From JBILVQ01 sp044370375 (GTDB taxonomy: Bacteria > Bacteroidota > Bacteroidia > UBA4408), in the NCBI GenBank assembly GCA_044370375.1, contig JBILVQ010000082.1:1-12161 (forward strand): a stretch of 12,161 bases of DNA, in the 5' to 3' direction. The position numbers were made by a program, and so were the translations under genes. Below are positions 1 to 7,382 of this stretch, one piece after another (position 1 is the first letter of the stretch; every line of letters begins with the position of its first letter). Under the pieces are notes generated by a model that saw nothing but the letters and a program-made list of their open reading frames with translations, made no database searches and was not told the DNA's origin.

Positions 1-110
1 GATTTCTGTGTTGCCTTTTGTTTCTGTGTTAATTTTATTTATCCGACAATGGGCCAAAATCCCATCATCAAGTTAAAGGGTGCCCCTCACGTTCCTTTCC
101 AATCATTTGG

Positions 111-135
111 TTCTTTGAAACATAATTTCAAAGAA
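111..135. repeat. Perfect 10-bp inverted repeat upstream of the cytochrome lipoprotein gene
   Basis: TTCTTTGAAA at 111-120 and its exact reverse complement TTTCAAAGAA at 126-135 flank the 5-nt spacer CATAA. It lies about 70 nt before the start codon at 204. No T-run follows on either strand, so an intrinsic terminator is not well supported. A dimeric-regulator operator, or the terminator hairpin of a gene beyond the left edge, is possible. The rest of 1-203 has no coding region I can support; near its left edge TTTCTGTGTT occurs twice (3-12 and 21-30). Confidence 0.6.
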
Positions 136-203
136 TGAATTATTATTTGTAATGTTGCAGGCTAGGGAAGAGGTAATACTTCCGAAGAATAAAACCTAAG
201 TCA

Positions 204-548
204 ATGATCAAGAATATTTTCTTTGCCGGTCTGTTGCTGCTGGCAGTTTCCTGTAGCTCCACCAAAAATGCCAAAACAGAAAGTGCCGGTCAAACGGAAG
301 TAGCGCGCGGTGCCGCTAAATTTCCGGGTTATACACAGGAAGACTGGAACAAAGGAAAAGCCATTTACACAAAGAATTGCGGTTCCTGCCATGGTTTGAA
401 AGATCCCAAATTATATTCCGAAGAAAGTTTAAGAGGCATTGTTCCTAACATGGTGGTGAAAACAAATAAAAAGTTAGGGATGGTGATTGATGATAAGGAT
501 GAGGAGATTTTGCTGCGTTACCTGATTAGCATGAGCGCGGCTAAATAA
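204..548 (+). CDS. Small c-type cytochrome lipoprotein
   Basis: This is a 114-residue predicted lipoprotein with one covalently bound haem. The N-terminus has a short charged start, a hydrophobic stretch (about 5-15) and the lipobox L-A-V-S-C with the lipidated Cys at 17, so it should be anchored in a membrane facing the periplasm. A linker of about 30 polar residues follows. The haem-binding motif C-G-S-C-H is at 59-63; His63 is the proximal ligand and Met83, in V-P-N-M, is the likely distal ligand. The C-terminal D-D-K-D-E-E-I-L-L-R-Y-L segment matches the last helix of small class I cytochromes c, and the length is usual for a monohaem domain with a lipoprotein leader. Likely role: electron transfer at the cell envelope; the partner is not visible here. 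It appears monocistronic, with 179 nt of non-coding DNA before the next gene. The ATG at 204 is chosen because it directly precedes the signal sequence. Confidence 0.88.
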   Translation: MIKNIFFAGLLLLAVSCSSTKNAKTESAGQTEVARGAAKFPGYTQEDWNKGKAIYTKNCGSCHGLKDPKLYSEESLRGIVPNMVVKTNKKLGMVIDDKDEEILLRYLISMSAAK

Positions 549-629
549 AGACTTTCTACCTAGCTACATCGCGACTGGTTTCATTTTAACAGGGCAGTCC
601 TTTTGATTTTAAGAGCTAAAATGTTTAAT

Positions 630-708
630 TTATTGATTATCAATAAGATAATTTTTTTTATTATAAGATAATTATTTTTTTTTATTCCTGTATATTTTTT
701 TACATTTG
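630..708 (+). repeat. AT-rich leader: palindrome, 20-bp spaced direct repeat and phased T-tracts
   Basis: The palindrome TTATTGAT-T-ATCAATAA spans 630-646 (8-bp arms). The 11-mer ATAAGATAATT occurs at 643-653 and again at 663-673, exactly 20 bp apart. T-tracts at 652-659, 675-683 and 695-701 have centres about 19-23 bp apart, close to two helical turns. All lie just upstream of or against the -7-like box of the gene at 728. Such phasing is known to bend DNA; a role as an upstream promoter element is inferred. Confidence 0.5.
701..708 (+). promoter_or_regulatory. Bacteroidota -7 promoter element for the gene at 728
   Basis: TACATTTG fits the Bacteroidota sigma-A consensus TAnnTTTG exactly and lies 19 nt before the ATG at 728, giving a very short leader. 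No clear TTG -33 box is present at the usual distance; the region there is T-tract DNA. Confidence 0.6.
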
Positions 709-727
709 AATAATAATCCCTTCAACC

Positions 728-2785
728 ATGAAAAAATTTTTACCGCTCGTATTTAGTACATTGTTTTTTTTGATGCTTCACCATGGAGCCCTTATTGCTC
801 AGGTAGCAGCCTTACCTTTTACTCCTGCCTTGGAGCAATACAATCCTATTAACGGTAACGTTCTTACTGCCACAAATGCTGATGATGTTTCGTTCAACAA
901 TATTCCTATTGGGTTTGATTTTTATCTTGGAGGGAGCATGCATGATACCATGCATATCGCCACCAATGGTTTTATTCGGCTGGGTTCAATCCAACCCCAA
1001 AGCCAAAGCTATGCAAGCTGGTTTTCTCTCCTTTCGGGTCAAGAAAACAATGTTTTGGTCCCCTTCGGTGCAGATTTGAATCCAATCAGTCCTTCTTCCA
1101 GTTTACAATATATTACAACCGGTACAGCACCAAACAGAATTTGCATTATACAATGGTCAGATTTTTCTTATTTCGGTGGTCAGGGAAATCTTAATTTTCA
1201 AGTGCATTTGTACGAGACATCAAATTGTGTAAAATATGTTTATGGAAGCAATCTTTTCGGTAATCCCCTAAACACACAGATTGGTATTCGCGGAAGTAAC
1301 AACCTTGATTTTATTGCCTTGGGCGATACTGCCTGCAGTTGGGCCTATGCCTTTCCCTTTGCTTTGAATACTACGCTTTTTCCTATTAGTTCTGTTTGTA
1401 GCATGCCTCCGGGATTTTCCTTTCGGTTTGGACCATGTGGCGAAGGAGCTAATTTTAATCCAGCCTATTTAACGGGTAAGGTTTTTCACGACCTTAATGG
1501 CAATGCCCTCTTAGATGCCGGTGAACCTGGAATTGGCAGCAAGATCCTTCAATCCATGCCCGGTAATTATTTTGTTTCAAGCAGCATGAATGGTGATTAT
1601 GCTTTCTTTTTTTCTGATTCTTCTTTAACTTACGATATTCAAACCGACCCTATTCCTTATTGGACCCAAACAACAGCGCCTATTACCGTGAATCCTGCTT
1701 CACAAAGTTGTTCAGGATTAAATATCGGTTTTCAACCCATCCCCGGCATTCACGAAGTTGCAGTAACTTGTCCATCTTTTCCGGTACGTCCTGCTATTCC
1801 TGAACCTATTGGCATCAGTTATCAAAACAATGGTACCATGGTAGAAAGTGATACCATTACTTTTGTCATGGATTCTGCTTATTCTTTTATCAGTGCCAAT
1901 CCGGCACCGGATGTTGTGAACGGACAAATTCTGCAATGGTATTACAGCAATTTAGCTCCCGGACAAAATGCAAGCATTGCCTTAAACCTTTTGCCGGATA
2001 CCAACATTGTAATGGGTGCCTATTTGAATTCTACAGTGAGCATCGGGCCCTTGAATGATACCATGCCAAGCAACAACACGGTTTTGGTTCATCAGTTAAT
2101 TACCAACTCTTTTGATCCCAATGATAAGTTGGCTGAACCCAGCGGTATGATAGATCCGGGGATTTTGATTTACTATACCGTTCGTTTTCAAAATACCGGC
2201 AATGCAGTGGCCTATAATGTGATTGTAAGAGATACGCTCGATCAGAATCTTCAAATCAATTCTTTTCAAATTACCGGGTCTTCGCATCCAATGAATTTCG
2301 TGATGGATGGAAATGGGGTGGCCAACTTTATTTTTTATAACATCATGTTACCCGATAGCGGTAGCGATTTATTGGGAAGCAATGGCTTTGTAAGCTTTAG
2401 CATCAAAACCAAAGTGGACCTTAATCCATTCACCGTCATCAACAACAGGGCCGGAATTATTTTCGATTTTAATCCGCCCATTATTACCAACACCACAGCC
2501 GATACCATTCAAATGCCTTTGGGTGAAAGCGCTGTTATGTTGGAAAGCTATTATTTGACTGTTTCACCAAACCCGGCAGGAGAGCAGGTAGTGTTTAATT
2601 TCTCGGATAATGAAAAAGAGTTCGGACAGTTAAGCATATACTCCATTGAAGGAAAAGTGATGTTAAGTAAAAACAACATTCGTTCCAATGAAAGCATTCA
2701 AGTAGGGGCTTTGCCGGCAGGTGTTTATTTCTGCCGCGTTCAGACGTCTAAGGGAATAGCTACTCGGAGGATTGTAAAGCAATAA
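728..2785 (+). CDS. T9SS-exported multidomain protein (SdrD B-like, DUF11-type and type A sorting domains)
   Basis: A 685-residue exported protein. A Sec signal peptide ends near A-L-I-A-Q (about 21-25). Residues 26-230 form a beta-rich region with the pattern I-A-T-N-G-F-I-R-L-G (about 77-86), common at the start of Bacteroidota surface proteins. Residues 240-330 resemble an SdrD B-like/Cna-B fold, with the calcium-loop-like motif V-F-H-D-L-N-G-N followed by D-A-G-E-P-G at 242-258. Residues 451-590 begin S-F-D-P-N-D-K and contain Y-T-V-R-F-Q-N-T-G and I-I-F-D-F-N-P-P, the hallmarks of the DUF11-like repeat domain found next to T9SS tails. Residues 598-685 are a type A sorting domain (S-P-N-P-A at 603-607, then G-V-Y-F at 665-668). 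The protein should cross the outer membrane by T9SS and lose its tail there. Adhesion or a structural role is plausible; no catalytic motif was seen. It is followed after 19 nt by a related T9SS gene, now broken. Confidence 0.85.
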   Translation: MKKFLPLVFSTLFFLMLHHGALIAQVAALPFTPALEQYNPINGNVLTATNADDVSFNNIPIGFDFYLGGSMHDTMHIATNGFIRLGSIQPQSQSYASWFSLLSGQENNVLVPFGADLNPISPSSSLQYITTGTAPNRICIIQWSDFSYFGGQGNLNFQVHLYETSNCVKYVYGSNLFGNPLNTQIGIRGSNNLDFIALGDTACSWAYAFPFALNTTLFPISSVCSMPPGFSFRFGPCGEGANFNPAYLTGKVFHDLNGNALLDAGEPGIGSKILQSMPGNYFVSSSMNGDYAFFFSDSSLTYDIQTDPIPYWTQTTAPITVNPASQSCSGLNIGFQPIPGIHEVAVTCPSFPVRPAIPEPIGISYQNNGTMVESDTITFVMDSAYSFISANPAPDVVNGQILQWYYSNLAPGQNASIALNLLPDTNIVMGAYLNSTVSIGPLNDTMPSNNTVLVHQLITNSFDPNDKLAEPSGMIDPGILIYYTVRFQNTGNAVAYNVIVRDTLDQNLQINSFQITGSSHPMNFVMDGNGVANFIFYNIMLPDSGSDLLGSNGFVSFSIKTKVDLNPFTVINNRAGIIFDFNPPIITNTTADTIQMPLGESAVMLESYYLTVSPNPAGEQVVFNFSDNEKEFGQLSIYSIEGKVMLSKNNIRSNESIQVGALPAGVYFCRVQTSKGIATRRIVKQ

Positions 2786-2804
2786 AATTTTAGCTAATCC
2801 AACC

Positions 2805-3721
2805 ATGAAAAAGATTGTTTTTTTTCTGATGATGGTTGTTTCATTTTGTCTTTCTGCCAATGCACAAATTTAAAGGCCTTTTCCTGACTCATCAGCTGTT
2901 TGGGTTTACGAATATAGACGACAAAATTCTGCAGGCACAGGTTCGCAGGTAGCATACTTAACCTAATATATTTCCGGTGATACCACCATTAACAATCTTG
3001 TATATCATAAGCTGTTTTCGGGTGGTTACACTCTTATTTGGGTGCGGATCTGATTGGTGCTTATCGGAAAGATTCACTTAAAGTTTATTATCTTGATTTC
3101 TCTATTGATGAAGGACCGACATGGCGTGATGATTGCGATAGCTCAGAGTGTTTATTGTATGATTTCGGCATGCAAGTCGGAGATTCAATCTTCCAGGTAA
3201 GGTTGGATTCCCTTGATCATTTTCTTACGGTTACTCAAATTGATACCATTAGCATTAATGGAGAAAATCTCAAAAAGTGGACCTTGAGTTCCAGTATCGA
3301 CCCGCTGTTTGATATGGTTTGGATTGAGGGAATTGGTAGTTTATTGCCTATTTTTCAGTATTTTCCATTCTTTGAAAGCGGAACAAGTTTATTATGTTTT
3401 TATGAGGGGAATGTTTTTTACGAAGTTGTATTTGATTTTCTTTTTTGTTTGCAATTGGGTTCAGAAGAATTAATTAACAATCTTAAAGTTGAGCTATATC
3501 CCAACCCTGCACAAAATGAGGTAAATATTCGTTTTTTATCCTTCCATGCTGGGCAAAAAGAATTAGTGCTTTATAATAACCTTGGTCAAAAGTTAAAGTC
3601 CATTAATACTGATAAGAATGAGGTGCAAATTGACCTTGGTGAATTACCCAAAGGTTTTTATTTTTTGAATGTTAATACCCGTGACGAGGGCAAAACCTTT
3701 AAGTTAATCTTAAGTGATTAG
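2805..3721 (+). pseudogene. Disrupted T9SS sorting-domain protein gene (two TAA stops plus a frameshift)
   Basis: The ATG at 2805 opens a clean signal peptide (MKKIVFFLMMVVSFCLSANA), but the frame stops at TAA 2871-2873 after 22 codons. The same frame then reads R-P-F-P-D-S-S-A-V-W-V-Y-E-Y, as expected for the mature N-terminus of this T9SS cargo family, meets a second TAA at 2964-2966, resumes with Y-I-S-G-D-T-T-I-N-N and Y-H-K-L-F-S-G-G, and ends at TGA 3051. The homologous continuation (S-Y-L-G-A-D-L-I-G-A-Y-R) lies in another frame, which is blocked upstream by TAA 3008-3010. The shift therefore falls between 3011 and 3050 and fits loss of one base. Two stops and a frameshift within about 180 bp indicate a decaying gene or a badly sequenced patch. 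The leader C-A-A-C-C-ATG resembles that of the preceding gene 19 nt upstream, suggesting co-transcription. Undisrupted, the product would be about 305 residues. Confidence 0.75.
3038..3721 (+). CDS. Open 3' part of the disrupted T9SS protein gene
   Basis: The remaining open frame gives 227 residues from a TTG at 3038, but that start is unlikely to be natural: it lies in mid-domain and removes the signal peptide, so any product could not be exported. It carries the features of this poorly characterised Bacteroidota family: G-A-Y-R-K-D-S-L-K-V-Y-Y at 7-18, Y-D-F-G-M-Q-V-G-D at 41-49 and W-I-E-G-I-G-S at 95-101. A T9SS type A sorting domain follows at about 140-227 (Y-P-N-P-A at 154-158, G-F-Y-F-L at 206-210 region). 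No catalytic residues are recognised and the family's function is unknown to me. The intact tail argues for recent damage. Confidence 0.5.
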   Translation: MGADLIGAYRKDSLKVYYLDFSIDEGPTWRDDCDSSECLLYDFGMQVGDSIFQVRLDSLDHFLTVTQIDTISINGENLKKWTLSSSIDPLFDMVWIEGIGSLLPIFQYFPFFESGTSLLCFYEGNVFYEVVFDFLFCLQLGSEELINNLKVELYPNPAQNEVNIRFLSFHAGQKELVLYNNLGQKLKSINTDKNEVQIDLGELPKGFYFLNVNTRDEGKTFKLILSD

Positions 3722-3729
3722 TTTCGTTA

Positions 3730-3753
3730 TTTGGAAAATTAGGGTATTCCAAA
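3730..3753. terminator. Possible bidirectional terminator hairpin at a convergent junction
   Basis: TTTGGAA at 3730-3736 pairs with TTCCAAA at 3747-3753 around a 10-nt loop, between genes that end at 3721 (+) and 3829 (-). No T-run follows the stem on either strand, so strength is doubtful. Position is the main support. Confidence 0.3.
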
Positions 3754-3828
3754 ACAATCTATAAGCAGGCAATTCCCTCAGGTTCATTCTCTCATTTTGC
3801 CCATCAGATGCAGACAAAAAGGCCCATT

Positions 3829-5106
3829 CTAACGAACCACAACCCTCATGCTCTCACTTTTTTCTCCACTCATTATCTGTAACAAATAAATTCCTGGGGC
3901 AATGTTACCCGTGTTTAATTGTACATTTTCTTTTCTCAAATTTTCTTCCTGTAACACGAATTGTCCGTAAGCATTCATCAATCGCAGACTATAAATTTGC
4001 CCTTTGTATTCTTGCCACTGAAAGTTTAGGAAACCACTAGCAGGATTCGGGAAAATAAGCAAGGATTCATTCATTGAATTTTCTTCCAGGCCGGTTTGAA
4101 TGGGTCCGTTATAACCGCAAACCAAAGGTGCATTGCATTGGTAGTGTAGCAGAAAATTACGCATGATGACCAGCGTGGTGTCATAATAAGAAGCATTGCT
4201 TGCGTGAGGCACATGGTCTTGTCCTTCATAAATTTCGAAACAATTCGTTAGACCCAATTGATCGGCTTTTTTATCCACACTAAAGCTTCCATCCACCGGC
4301 ATGATTGGGAACAAACCTACCAAGGTAATGGTGGCTGAGCCATAGGGCACTGTCCCATCATTGGTGCCATGAAAATTTAAAACAGGTTCATCGCCCGGCT
4401 TCATCCAGGCTGTATCACCCAAGGCACCACAAATATTGATGATCGCCTTTACTTCTGAACTGTATCCCGGATTGCCAGAGTTTCCTGCCAGTCCGCCACT
4501 TAATCCATTCACCGTTGTATCCACAAAAGCAGGTATTTCGCTTAGCTCATCAAGATAAGCCAATTGTAAAGCAACAAAACCACCGGCCGACACACCGCCA
4601 AAATAAATGTTCGCCGGGTCTATTTTATAGGTATTGCTGGTAGCAGCATCTTTTCTGAAAAAACGCACTGCTGCCCTTGCATCCTGAACGGCACGCATAA
4701 CCGCTTCTGTTGCGTCTGAGGAATCCGGTCCGGGAAAAGGAAAATTCGTCATCCCCAAACGATATTCGATGGAGGCAACTACATAACCCAATTTGGCCAA
4801 ATCTTTACACAAAGGAACTACATCAGGTCCGGTTTTTGACCCGCCCACAAAACTTCCTCCATGCGCTATGATTACCAGCGGACGAATAGAAAGTGTGTCA
4901 CCCAAGGGCTCATATACATCCAATTTTAAATTGATGGCCACATTGTTATAACTAATGTTGCTGCCGTATTGAATATTGGAGGTGACAACCGGGTTGCCCG
5001 GAAATACAAAGCTGTTGTATCGCTCACCCGTGCATTGAGCCTTGCTATCAAATCCGTTTAATAAAATGGCTGCGAAGAGCGTGAGGGAGGTAAAGATTTT
5101 TTTCAT
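3829..5106 (-). CDS. Secreted alpha/beta-hydrolase esterase with T9SS sorting domain
   Basis: A 425-residue secreted carboxylesterase-type enzyme. The signal peptide covers about 1-23 (S-K-A-Q cleavage region). The alpha/beta-hydrolase core spans about 55-325. H-G-G at 82-84 is the oxyanion-hole motif of the hormone-sensitive-lipase/BD-FAE-like branch. Y-F-G-G-V-S-A-G-G around 168-176 holds the nucleophile Ser173 in G-x-S-x-G. Asp250 in H-G-T-N-D is the acid and His298 in G-Q-D-H-V-P the likely base, so the triad is complete. Residues 345-425 form a type A sorting domain (F-P-N-P-A at 352-356, G-I-Y-L-L at 405-409), directing the enzyme through T9SS to the surface or medium. Probable reaction: hydrolysis of short acyl, acetyl or feruloyl esters; the substrate cannot be told from sequence. 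It is last in a minus-strand run, 48 nt behind the FadL-like gene, which suggests cooperation in using ester substrates. The ATG at 5106 immediately precedes the signal peptide. Confidence 0.88.
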   Translation of the reverse strand: MKKIFTSLTLFAAILLNGFDSKAQCTGERYNSFVFPGNPVVTSNIQYGSNISYNNVAINLKLDVYEPLGDTLSIRPLVIIAHGGSFVGGSKTGPDVVPLCKDLAKLGYVVASIEYRLGMTNFPFPGPDSSDATEAVMRAVQDARAAVRFFRKDAATSNTYKIDPANIYFGGVSAGGFVALQLAYLDELSEIPAFVDTTVNGLSGGLAGNSGNPGYSSEVKAIINICGALGDTAWMKPGDEPVLNFHGTNDGTVPYGSATITLVGLFPIMPVDGSFSVDKKADQLGLTNCFEIYEGQDHVPHASNASYYDTTLVIMRNFLLHYQCNAPLVCGYNGPIQTGLEENSMNESLLIFPNPASGFLNFQWQEYKGQIYSLRLMNAYGQFVLQEENLRKENVQLNTGNIAPGIYLLQIMSGEKSESMRVVVR

Positions 5107-5122
5107 TGAAAACAGGTTTCTG

Positions 5123-5130
5123 TAAAGTTA
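5123..5130 (-). promoter_or_regulatory. Weak -7-like element before the esterase gene
   Basis: On the minus strand TAACTTTA matches TAnnTTTG except for the last base, and lies 16 nt before the ATG at 5106. The 8-bp palindrome GATTAATC (5133-5140) is directly upstream. No good -33 TTG is visible. The gene may simply be read through from its upstream neighbours. Confidence 0.25.
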
Positions 5131-5154
5131 AGGATTAATCAAGAGATTTCCTCA

Positions 5155-6387
5155 TCAAAAATTTATTCTAAGAGCAATGCAAGGTATAACCGAGCTGGTT
5201 TTGTAGTTGGCTTCAAATTGTGTTTCCAAGTTGGTATCCGTTCTCGAACGCCCTTTCGTGTAGAGAAAAGCAGCATCTGCCACCAACCATTTGGTAAAGG
5301 TATAACTCAGACCGGCGGAGAGTCCAAGCTTATCGGAATCTGGTGTTTCAGGACTTAAATACCCGTCTTGAACAGGCGACAAATCATAATAAATTCCGCT
5401 TCTTACTTCCAGTTTTTTACTCAATTGAACATTGATACCGCTGCGCGCAATAAAGGTGTTTTTGTATTGACGCGGAGAGCGCACATCTGCCAATTTTTCT
5501 GTATTGTCGGTGAAATCAATAATCAAAGAATCATAGGCGCTCCAACCAATGTAATTGAAATCAAAGGCCAATTGAATTTTCTCGGTCATTTGGTATCCTA
5601 TGCCCAAGGTACTCACCGAAGGCAATGATAATCCTGTGCTAAAATTGGTGTTGGGGAAAAATTCTGCCACCGAAGCGGGCACCGTAAAGTTTGCACTACC
5701 TTGCTTAATACTTGCTTTCACTTTGGAACGATAGTTAAAGCCAAGAGAAAACTGTTTGTTCAACTGATAAAAGATTCCTGCATTAAAGCCTTGTCCTTTG
5801 GCATCACCATTGAGCGAAGCCTGACCGTAAGCACCATCTTTGTTTTGCAATGGAATGGCTTTACGCAAAGAAAAACTACCCGTAGCGAAAACAAAACCAA
5901 AACCAATACCGAGTTTGGGTGTAATGCGGTAGGAGAGGGTTGGTTGAATGAAAATGGTTTTAAGATTGATTTCCTGAATAAGGAATTTTCCTTTCCAATC
6001 ATCGGGCCATTGCAAACGACTTCCAAAAGGTGTGTAAACCGCCAATCCGAAATGCAGGGCCGAAAATTTCTTCCATCTGAAATTGGCATAGGCATGAAAA
6101 GGTGTGCCCACGTGTTTTTCCGGTTGCGCAAAATAATTGCCACCCGGATCTTTGAATTCTACCCTTGGAAAAATAAACGACCCACCAACATTGATTCCCT
6201 GCAATGAATCTAAAAGTGCTACACCGCCCGGATTAAAGAACAATAATGAATTGTCTTTTAATAGACCTGTACCGGTGTGAGCCATCCCGGTTTGACGAGC
6301 ACTTTGTAAATTTACCTGAAAGCCGCCTGCATAGAGGGTTTTATTAATAGCGATTAACAACAACAGAAGGGAGCAAATTTTTTTCAT
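5155..6387 (-). CDS. FadL/OmpP1-family outer-membrane transporter
   Basis: A 410-residue outer-membrane beta-barrel of the FadL/OmpP1/TodX family, which moves long-chain fatty acids and other hydrophobic compounds inward. The signal peptide ends at about residue 20 (L-Y-A before G-G-F). The mature N-terminus, G-G-F-Q-V-N-L-Q-S-A-R-Q-T-G-M-A followed by D-N-S-L-L-F-F-N-P-G-G-V, is the family signature for the periplasmic hatch. The rest shows alternating aromatic strands, and the protein ends R-I-N-F with a C-terminal Phe as usual for barrel insertion. Length is normal. The frame extends upstream to 6504, but that would overlap the preceding gene and bury the signal peptide at residue 40, so the ATG at 6387 is preferred. 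It begins 25 nt after the T9SS gene upstream and is 48 nt before the esterase, consistent with an operon. A hydrophobic-substrate uptake role is secure at family level; the exact substrate is not. Confidence 0.88.
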   Translation of the reverse strand: MKKICSLLLLLIAINKTLYAGGFQVNLQSARQTGMAHTGTGLLKDNSLLFFNPGGVALLDSLQGINVGGSFIFPRVEFKDPGGNYFAQPEKHVGTPFHAYANFRWKKFSALHFGLAVYTPFGSRLQWPDDWKGKFLIQEINLKTIFIQPTLSYRITPKLGIGFGFVFATGSFSLRKAIPLQNKDGAYGQASLNGDAKGQGFNAGIFYQLNKQFSLGFNYRSKVKASIKQGSANFTVPASVAEFFPNTNFSTGLSLPSVSTLGIGYQMTEKIQLAFDFNYIGWSAYDSLIIDFTDNTEKLADVRSPRQYKNTFIARSGINVQLSKKLEVRSGIYYDLSPVQDGYLSPETPDSDKLGLSAGLSYTFTKWLVADAAFLYTKGRSRTDTNLETQFEANYKTSSVIPCIALRINF

Positions 6388-6412
6388 GCTTGATGGAAAA
6401 TGCAGTGAAGCA

Positions 6413-7285
6413 TTAATGGACAATGATGAATTTTGTATTAAGTCTTTGGTGGTTGCCGTTAATAAGTTGCAAGTGATAATAACCATTGTCCCAATGTGAA
6501 ACATCTATCTGCATGGATGGGTAGTTGGTTAAATGGTCTGAAAAAACAATCCTTCCGGCTGCATCACTCACCGCTATCATGGCAATAGATGGCATTGATT
6601 CAAAGTTTAAGTTTAAATAATTAGTACAAGGATTGGGTGAAATGTTAAGTTGATTACTTGCTGTTAAATCTTTTAAATTTGCCGTATTAGCAGTGCAGCC
6701 GTATTCGGCAAGCGTAAAGGAACCGGAGGCTAGTGCGCTTAGCTTCAACCAACCGTAAATAGTGTCGTTCGCGGTAAACAATTTCAACCCAAGAAAAATA
6801 GGGTTAGCCCCATTGAGGCCAAGATTACAACTATAAGTATTCATCACATAACTACTGGCGGCAAGGGTTGTTTGCGTTTTGGTCCATTGTGCATTCTGGT
6901 CAATCACTTCCCCTTGCGCAAAGGCTTTGGCAATGCGTGTGGCATAAACAAAACCACTCATGCCAAAACAGGAATCGTAGGCAGCCCAGGCTACCTGATT
7001 GCTGTCGAGACATTGAATAGAGGTTGAGGAAGAATTGCCCCCTAGTCCGCCGGAATTGGCAGCCACTAAATTGAAATCCGGAACACCATCTCCATTTAAA
7101 TCCAGGGAATAAAAGGCGCATGGTCCGTTGTGAATAGCCACATTGGCACTGTCGGGCACCAAATCAACAAAGTATTCATTGCCTGTATGCATACCTGCTT
7201 GAATCGATTGTGCATGCATTTTATTGCCTGCCAACATGGTGAGGATCACCATCCCTAAAAACCATGGTTTCAGCGGGGTTCTCAT
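6413..7285 (-). CDS. T9SS type A sorting-domain protein of unknown function
   Basis: A 290-residue exported protein. The signal peptide spans about 1-25 (K-M-H-A-Q). The central part (30-200) is beta-rich and holds D-L-N-G-D-G-V-P-D-F at 62-71, a calcium-loop-like motif as in dockerin or FG-GAP type repeats, plus Y-G-W-L-K-L at about 177-182, a pattern often seen in short Bacteroidota surface proteins whose function is undefined. Scattered Cys residues (56, 82, 106, 153, 197) could form disulfides outside the cell. The C-terminal sorting domain spans about 204-290 (I-S-P-N-P-C at 205-210 and G-Y-Y-H-L at 258-262). No enzymatic motif was recognised. It is first in the minus-strand run that continues with the FadL-like transporter 25 nt later, and a good -7 element lies just upstream. 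A binding or accessory role for that cluster is only inferred. Confidence 0.8.
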   Translation of the reverse strand: MRTPLKPWFLGMVILTMLAGNKMHAQSIQAGMHTGNEYFVDLVPDSANVAIHNGPCAFYSLDLNGDGVPDFNLVAANSGGLGGNSSSTSIQCLDSNQVAWAAYDSCFGMSGFVYATRIAKAFAQGEVIDQNAQWTKTQTTLAASSYVMNTYSCNLGLNGANPIFLGLKLFTANDTIYGWLKLSALASGSFTLAEYGCTANTANLKDLTASNQLNISPNPCTNYLNLNFESMPSIAMIAVSDAAGRIVFSDHLTNYPSMQIDVSHWDNGYYHLQLINGNHQRLNTKFIIVH

Positions 7286-7308
7286 GCCTTTGCTATTATT
7301 CTTTGTTC

Positions 7309-7316
7309 AAATATAA
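7309..7316 (-). promoter_or_regulatory. Bacteroidota -7 element for the minus-strand cluster
   Basis: On the minus strand TATATTTG matches TAnnTTTG exactly and ends 23 nt before the ATG at 7285. No TTG is found at the -33 distance. It probably drives the T9SS protein, FadL-like and esterase genes together. Confidence 0.55.
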
Positions 7317-7374
7317 TCTTTTTTTTTGTACATGCGATTGAGTAGCCATTGGGTAGCAACTGCTTAAAATTTTA

Positions 7375-7382
7375 TACATTCG
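7375..7382 (+). promoter_or_regulatory. Probable promoter of the TPR-cyclase gene
   Basis: TACATTCG differs from TAnnTTTG at one base, with a TTG at 7349-7351 upstream (23-nt spacer). It lies 13 nt before the ATG at 7396, leaving almost no leader. With the box at 7309-7316 it makes a divergent promoter pair in 110 bp. Confidence 0.4.

Noticed and set aside
3..30. Direct repeat TTTCTGTGTT at the left edge as an intergenic repeat family
   Set aside because: Only two 10-bp copies are visible and the element is cut by the window edge, so a family cannot be supported.
166..183. GGAAG...CTTCC hairpin just before the start at 204
   Set aside because: Five pairs around an 8-nt loop can occur by chance, and no link to ribosome binding is evident.
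573..599. GACTG...CAGTC stem after the cytochrome gene as a terminator
   Set aside because: Only five pairs with a 17-nt loop and a short interrupted T-run; too weak to call.
5701..6207. 168-codon open frame on the plus strand
   Set aside because: It lies antisense within the FadL-like gene, whose signature motifs are clear. The translation is Cys/Phe/Lys-rich without domain pattern, as expected of a shadow frame.
6388..6504. Upstream extension of the FadL-like gene to a start at 6504
   Set aside because: It would overlap the preceding gene by 92 nt and place the signal peptide at residue 40. The ATG at 6387 gives a normal leader.
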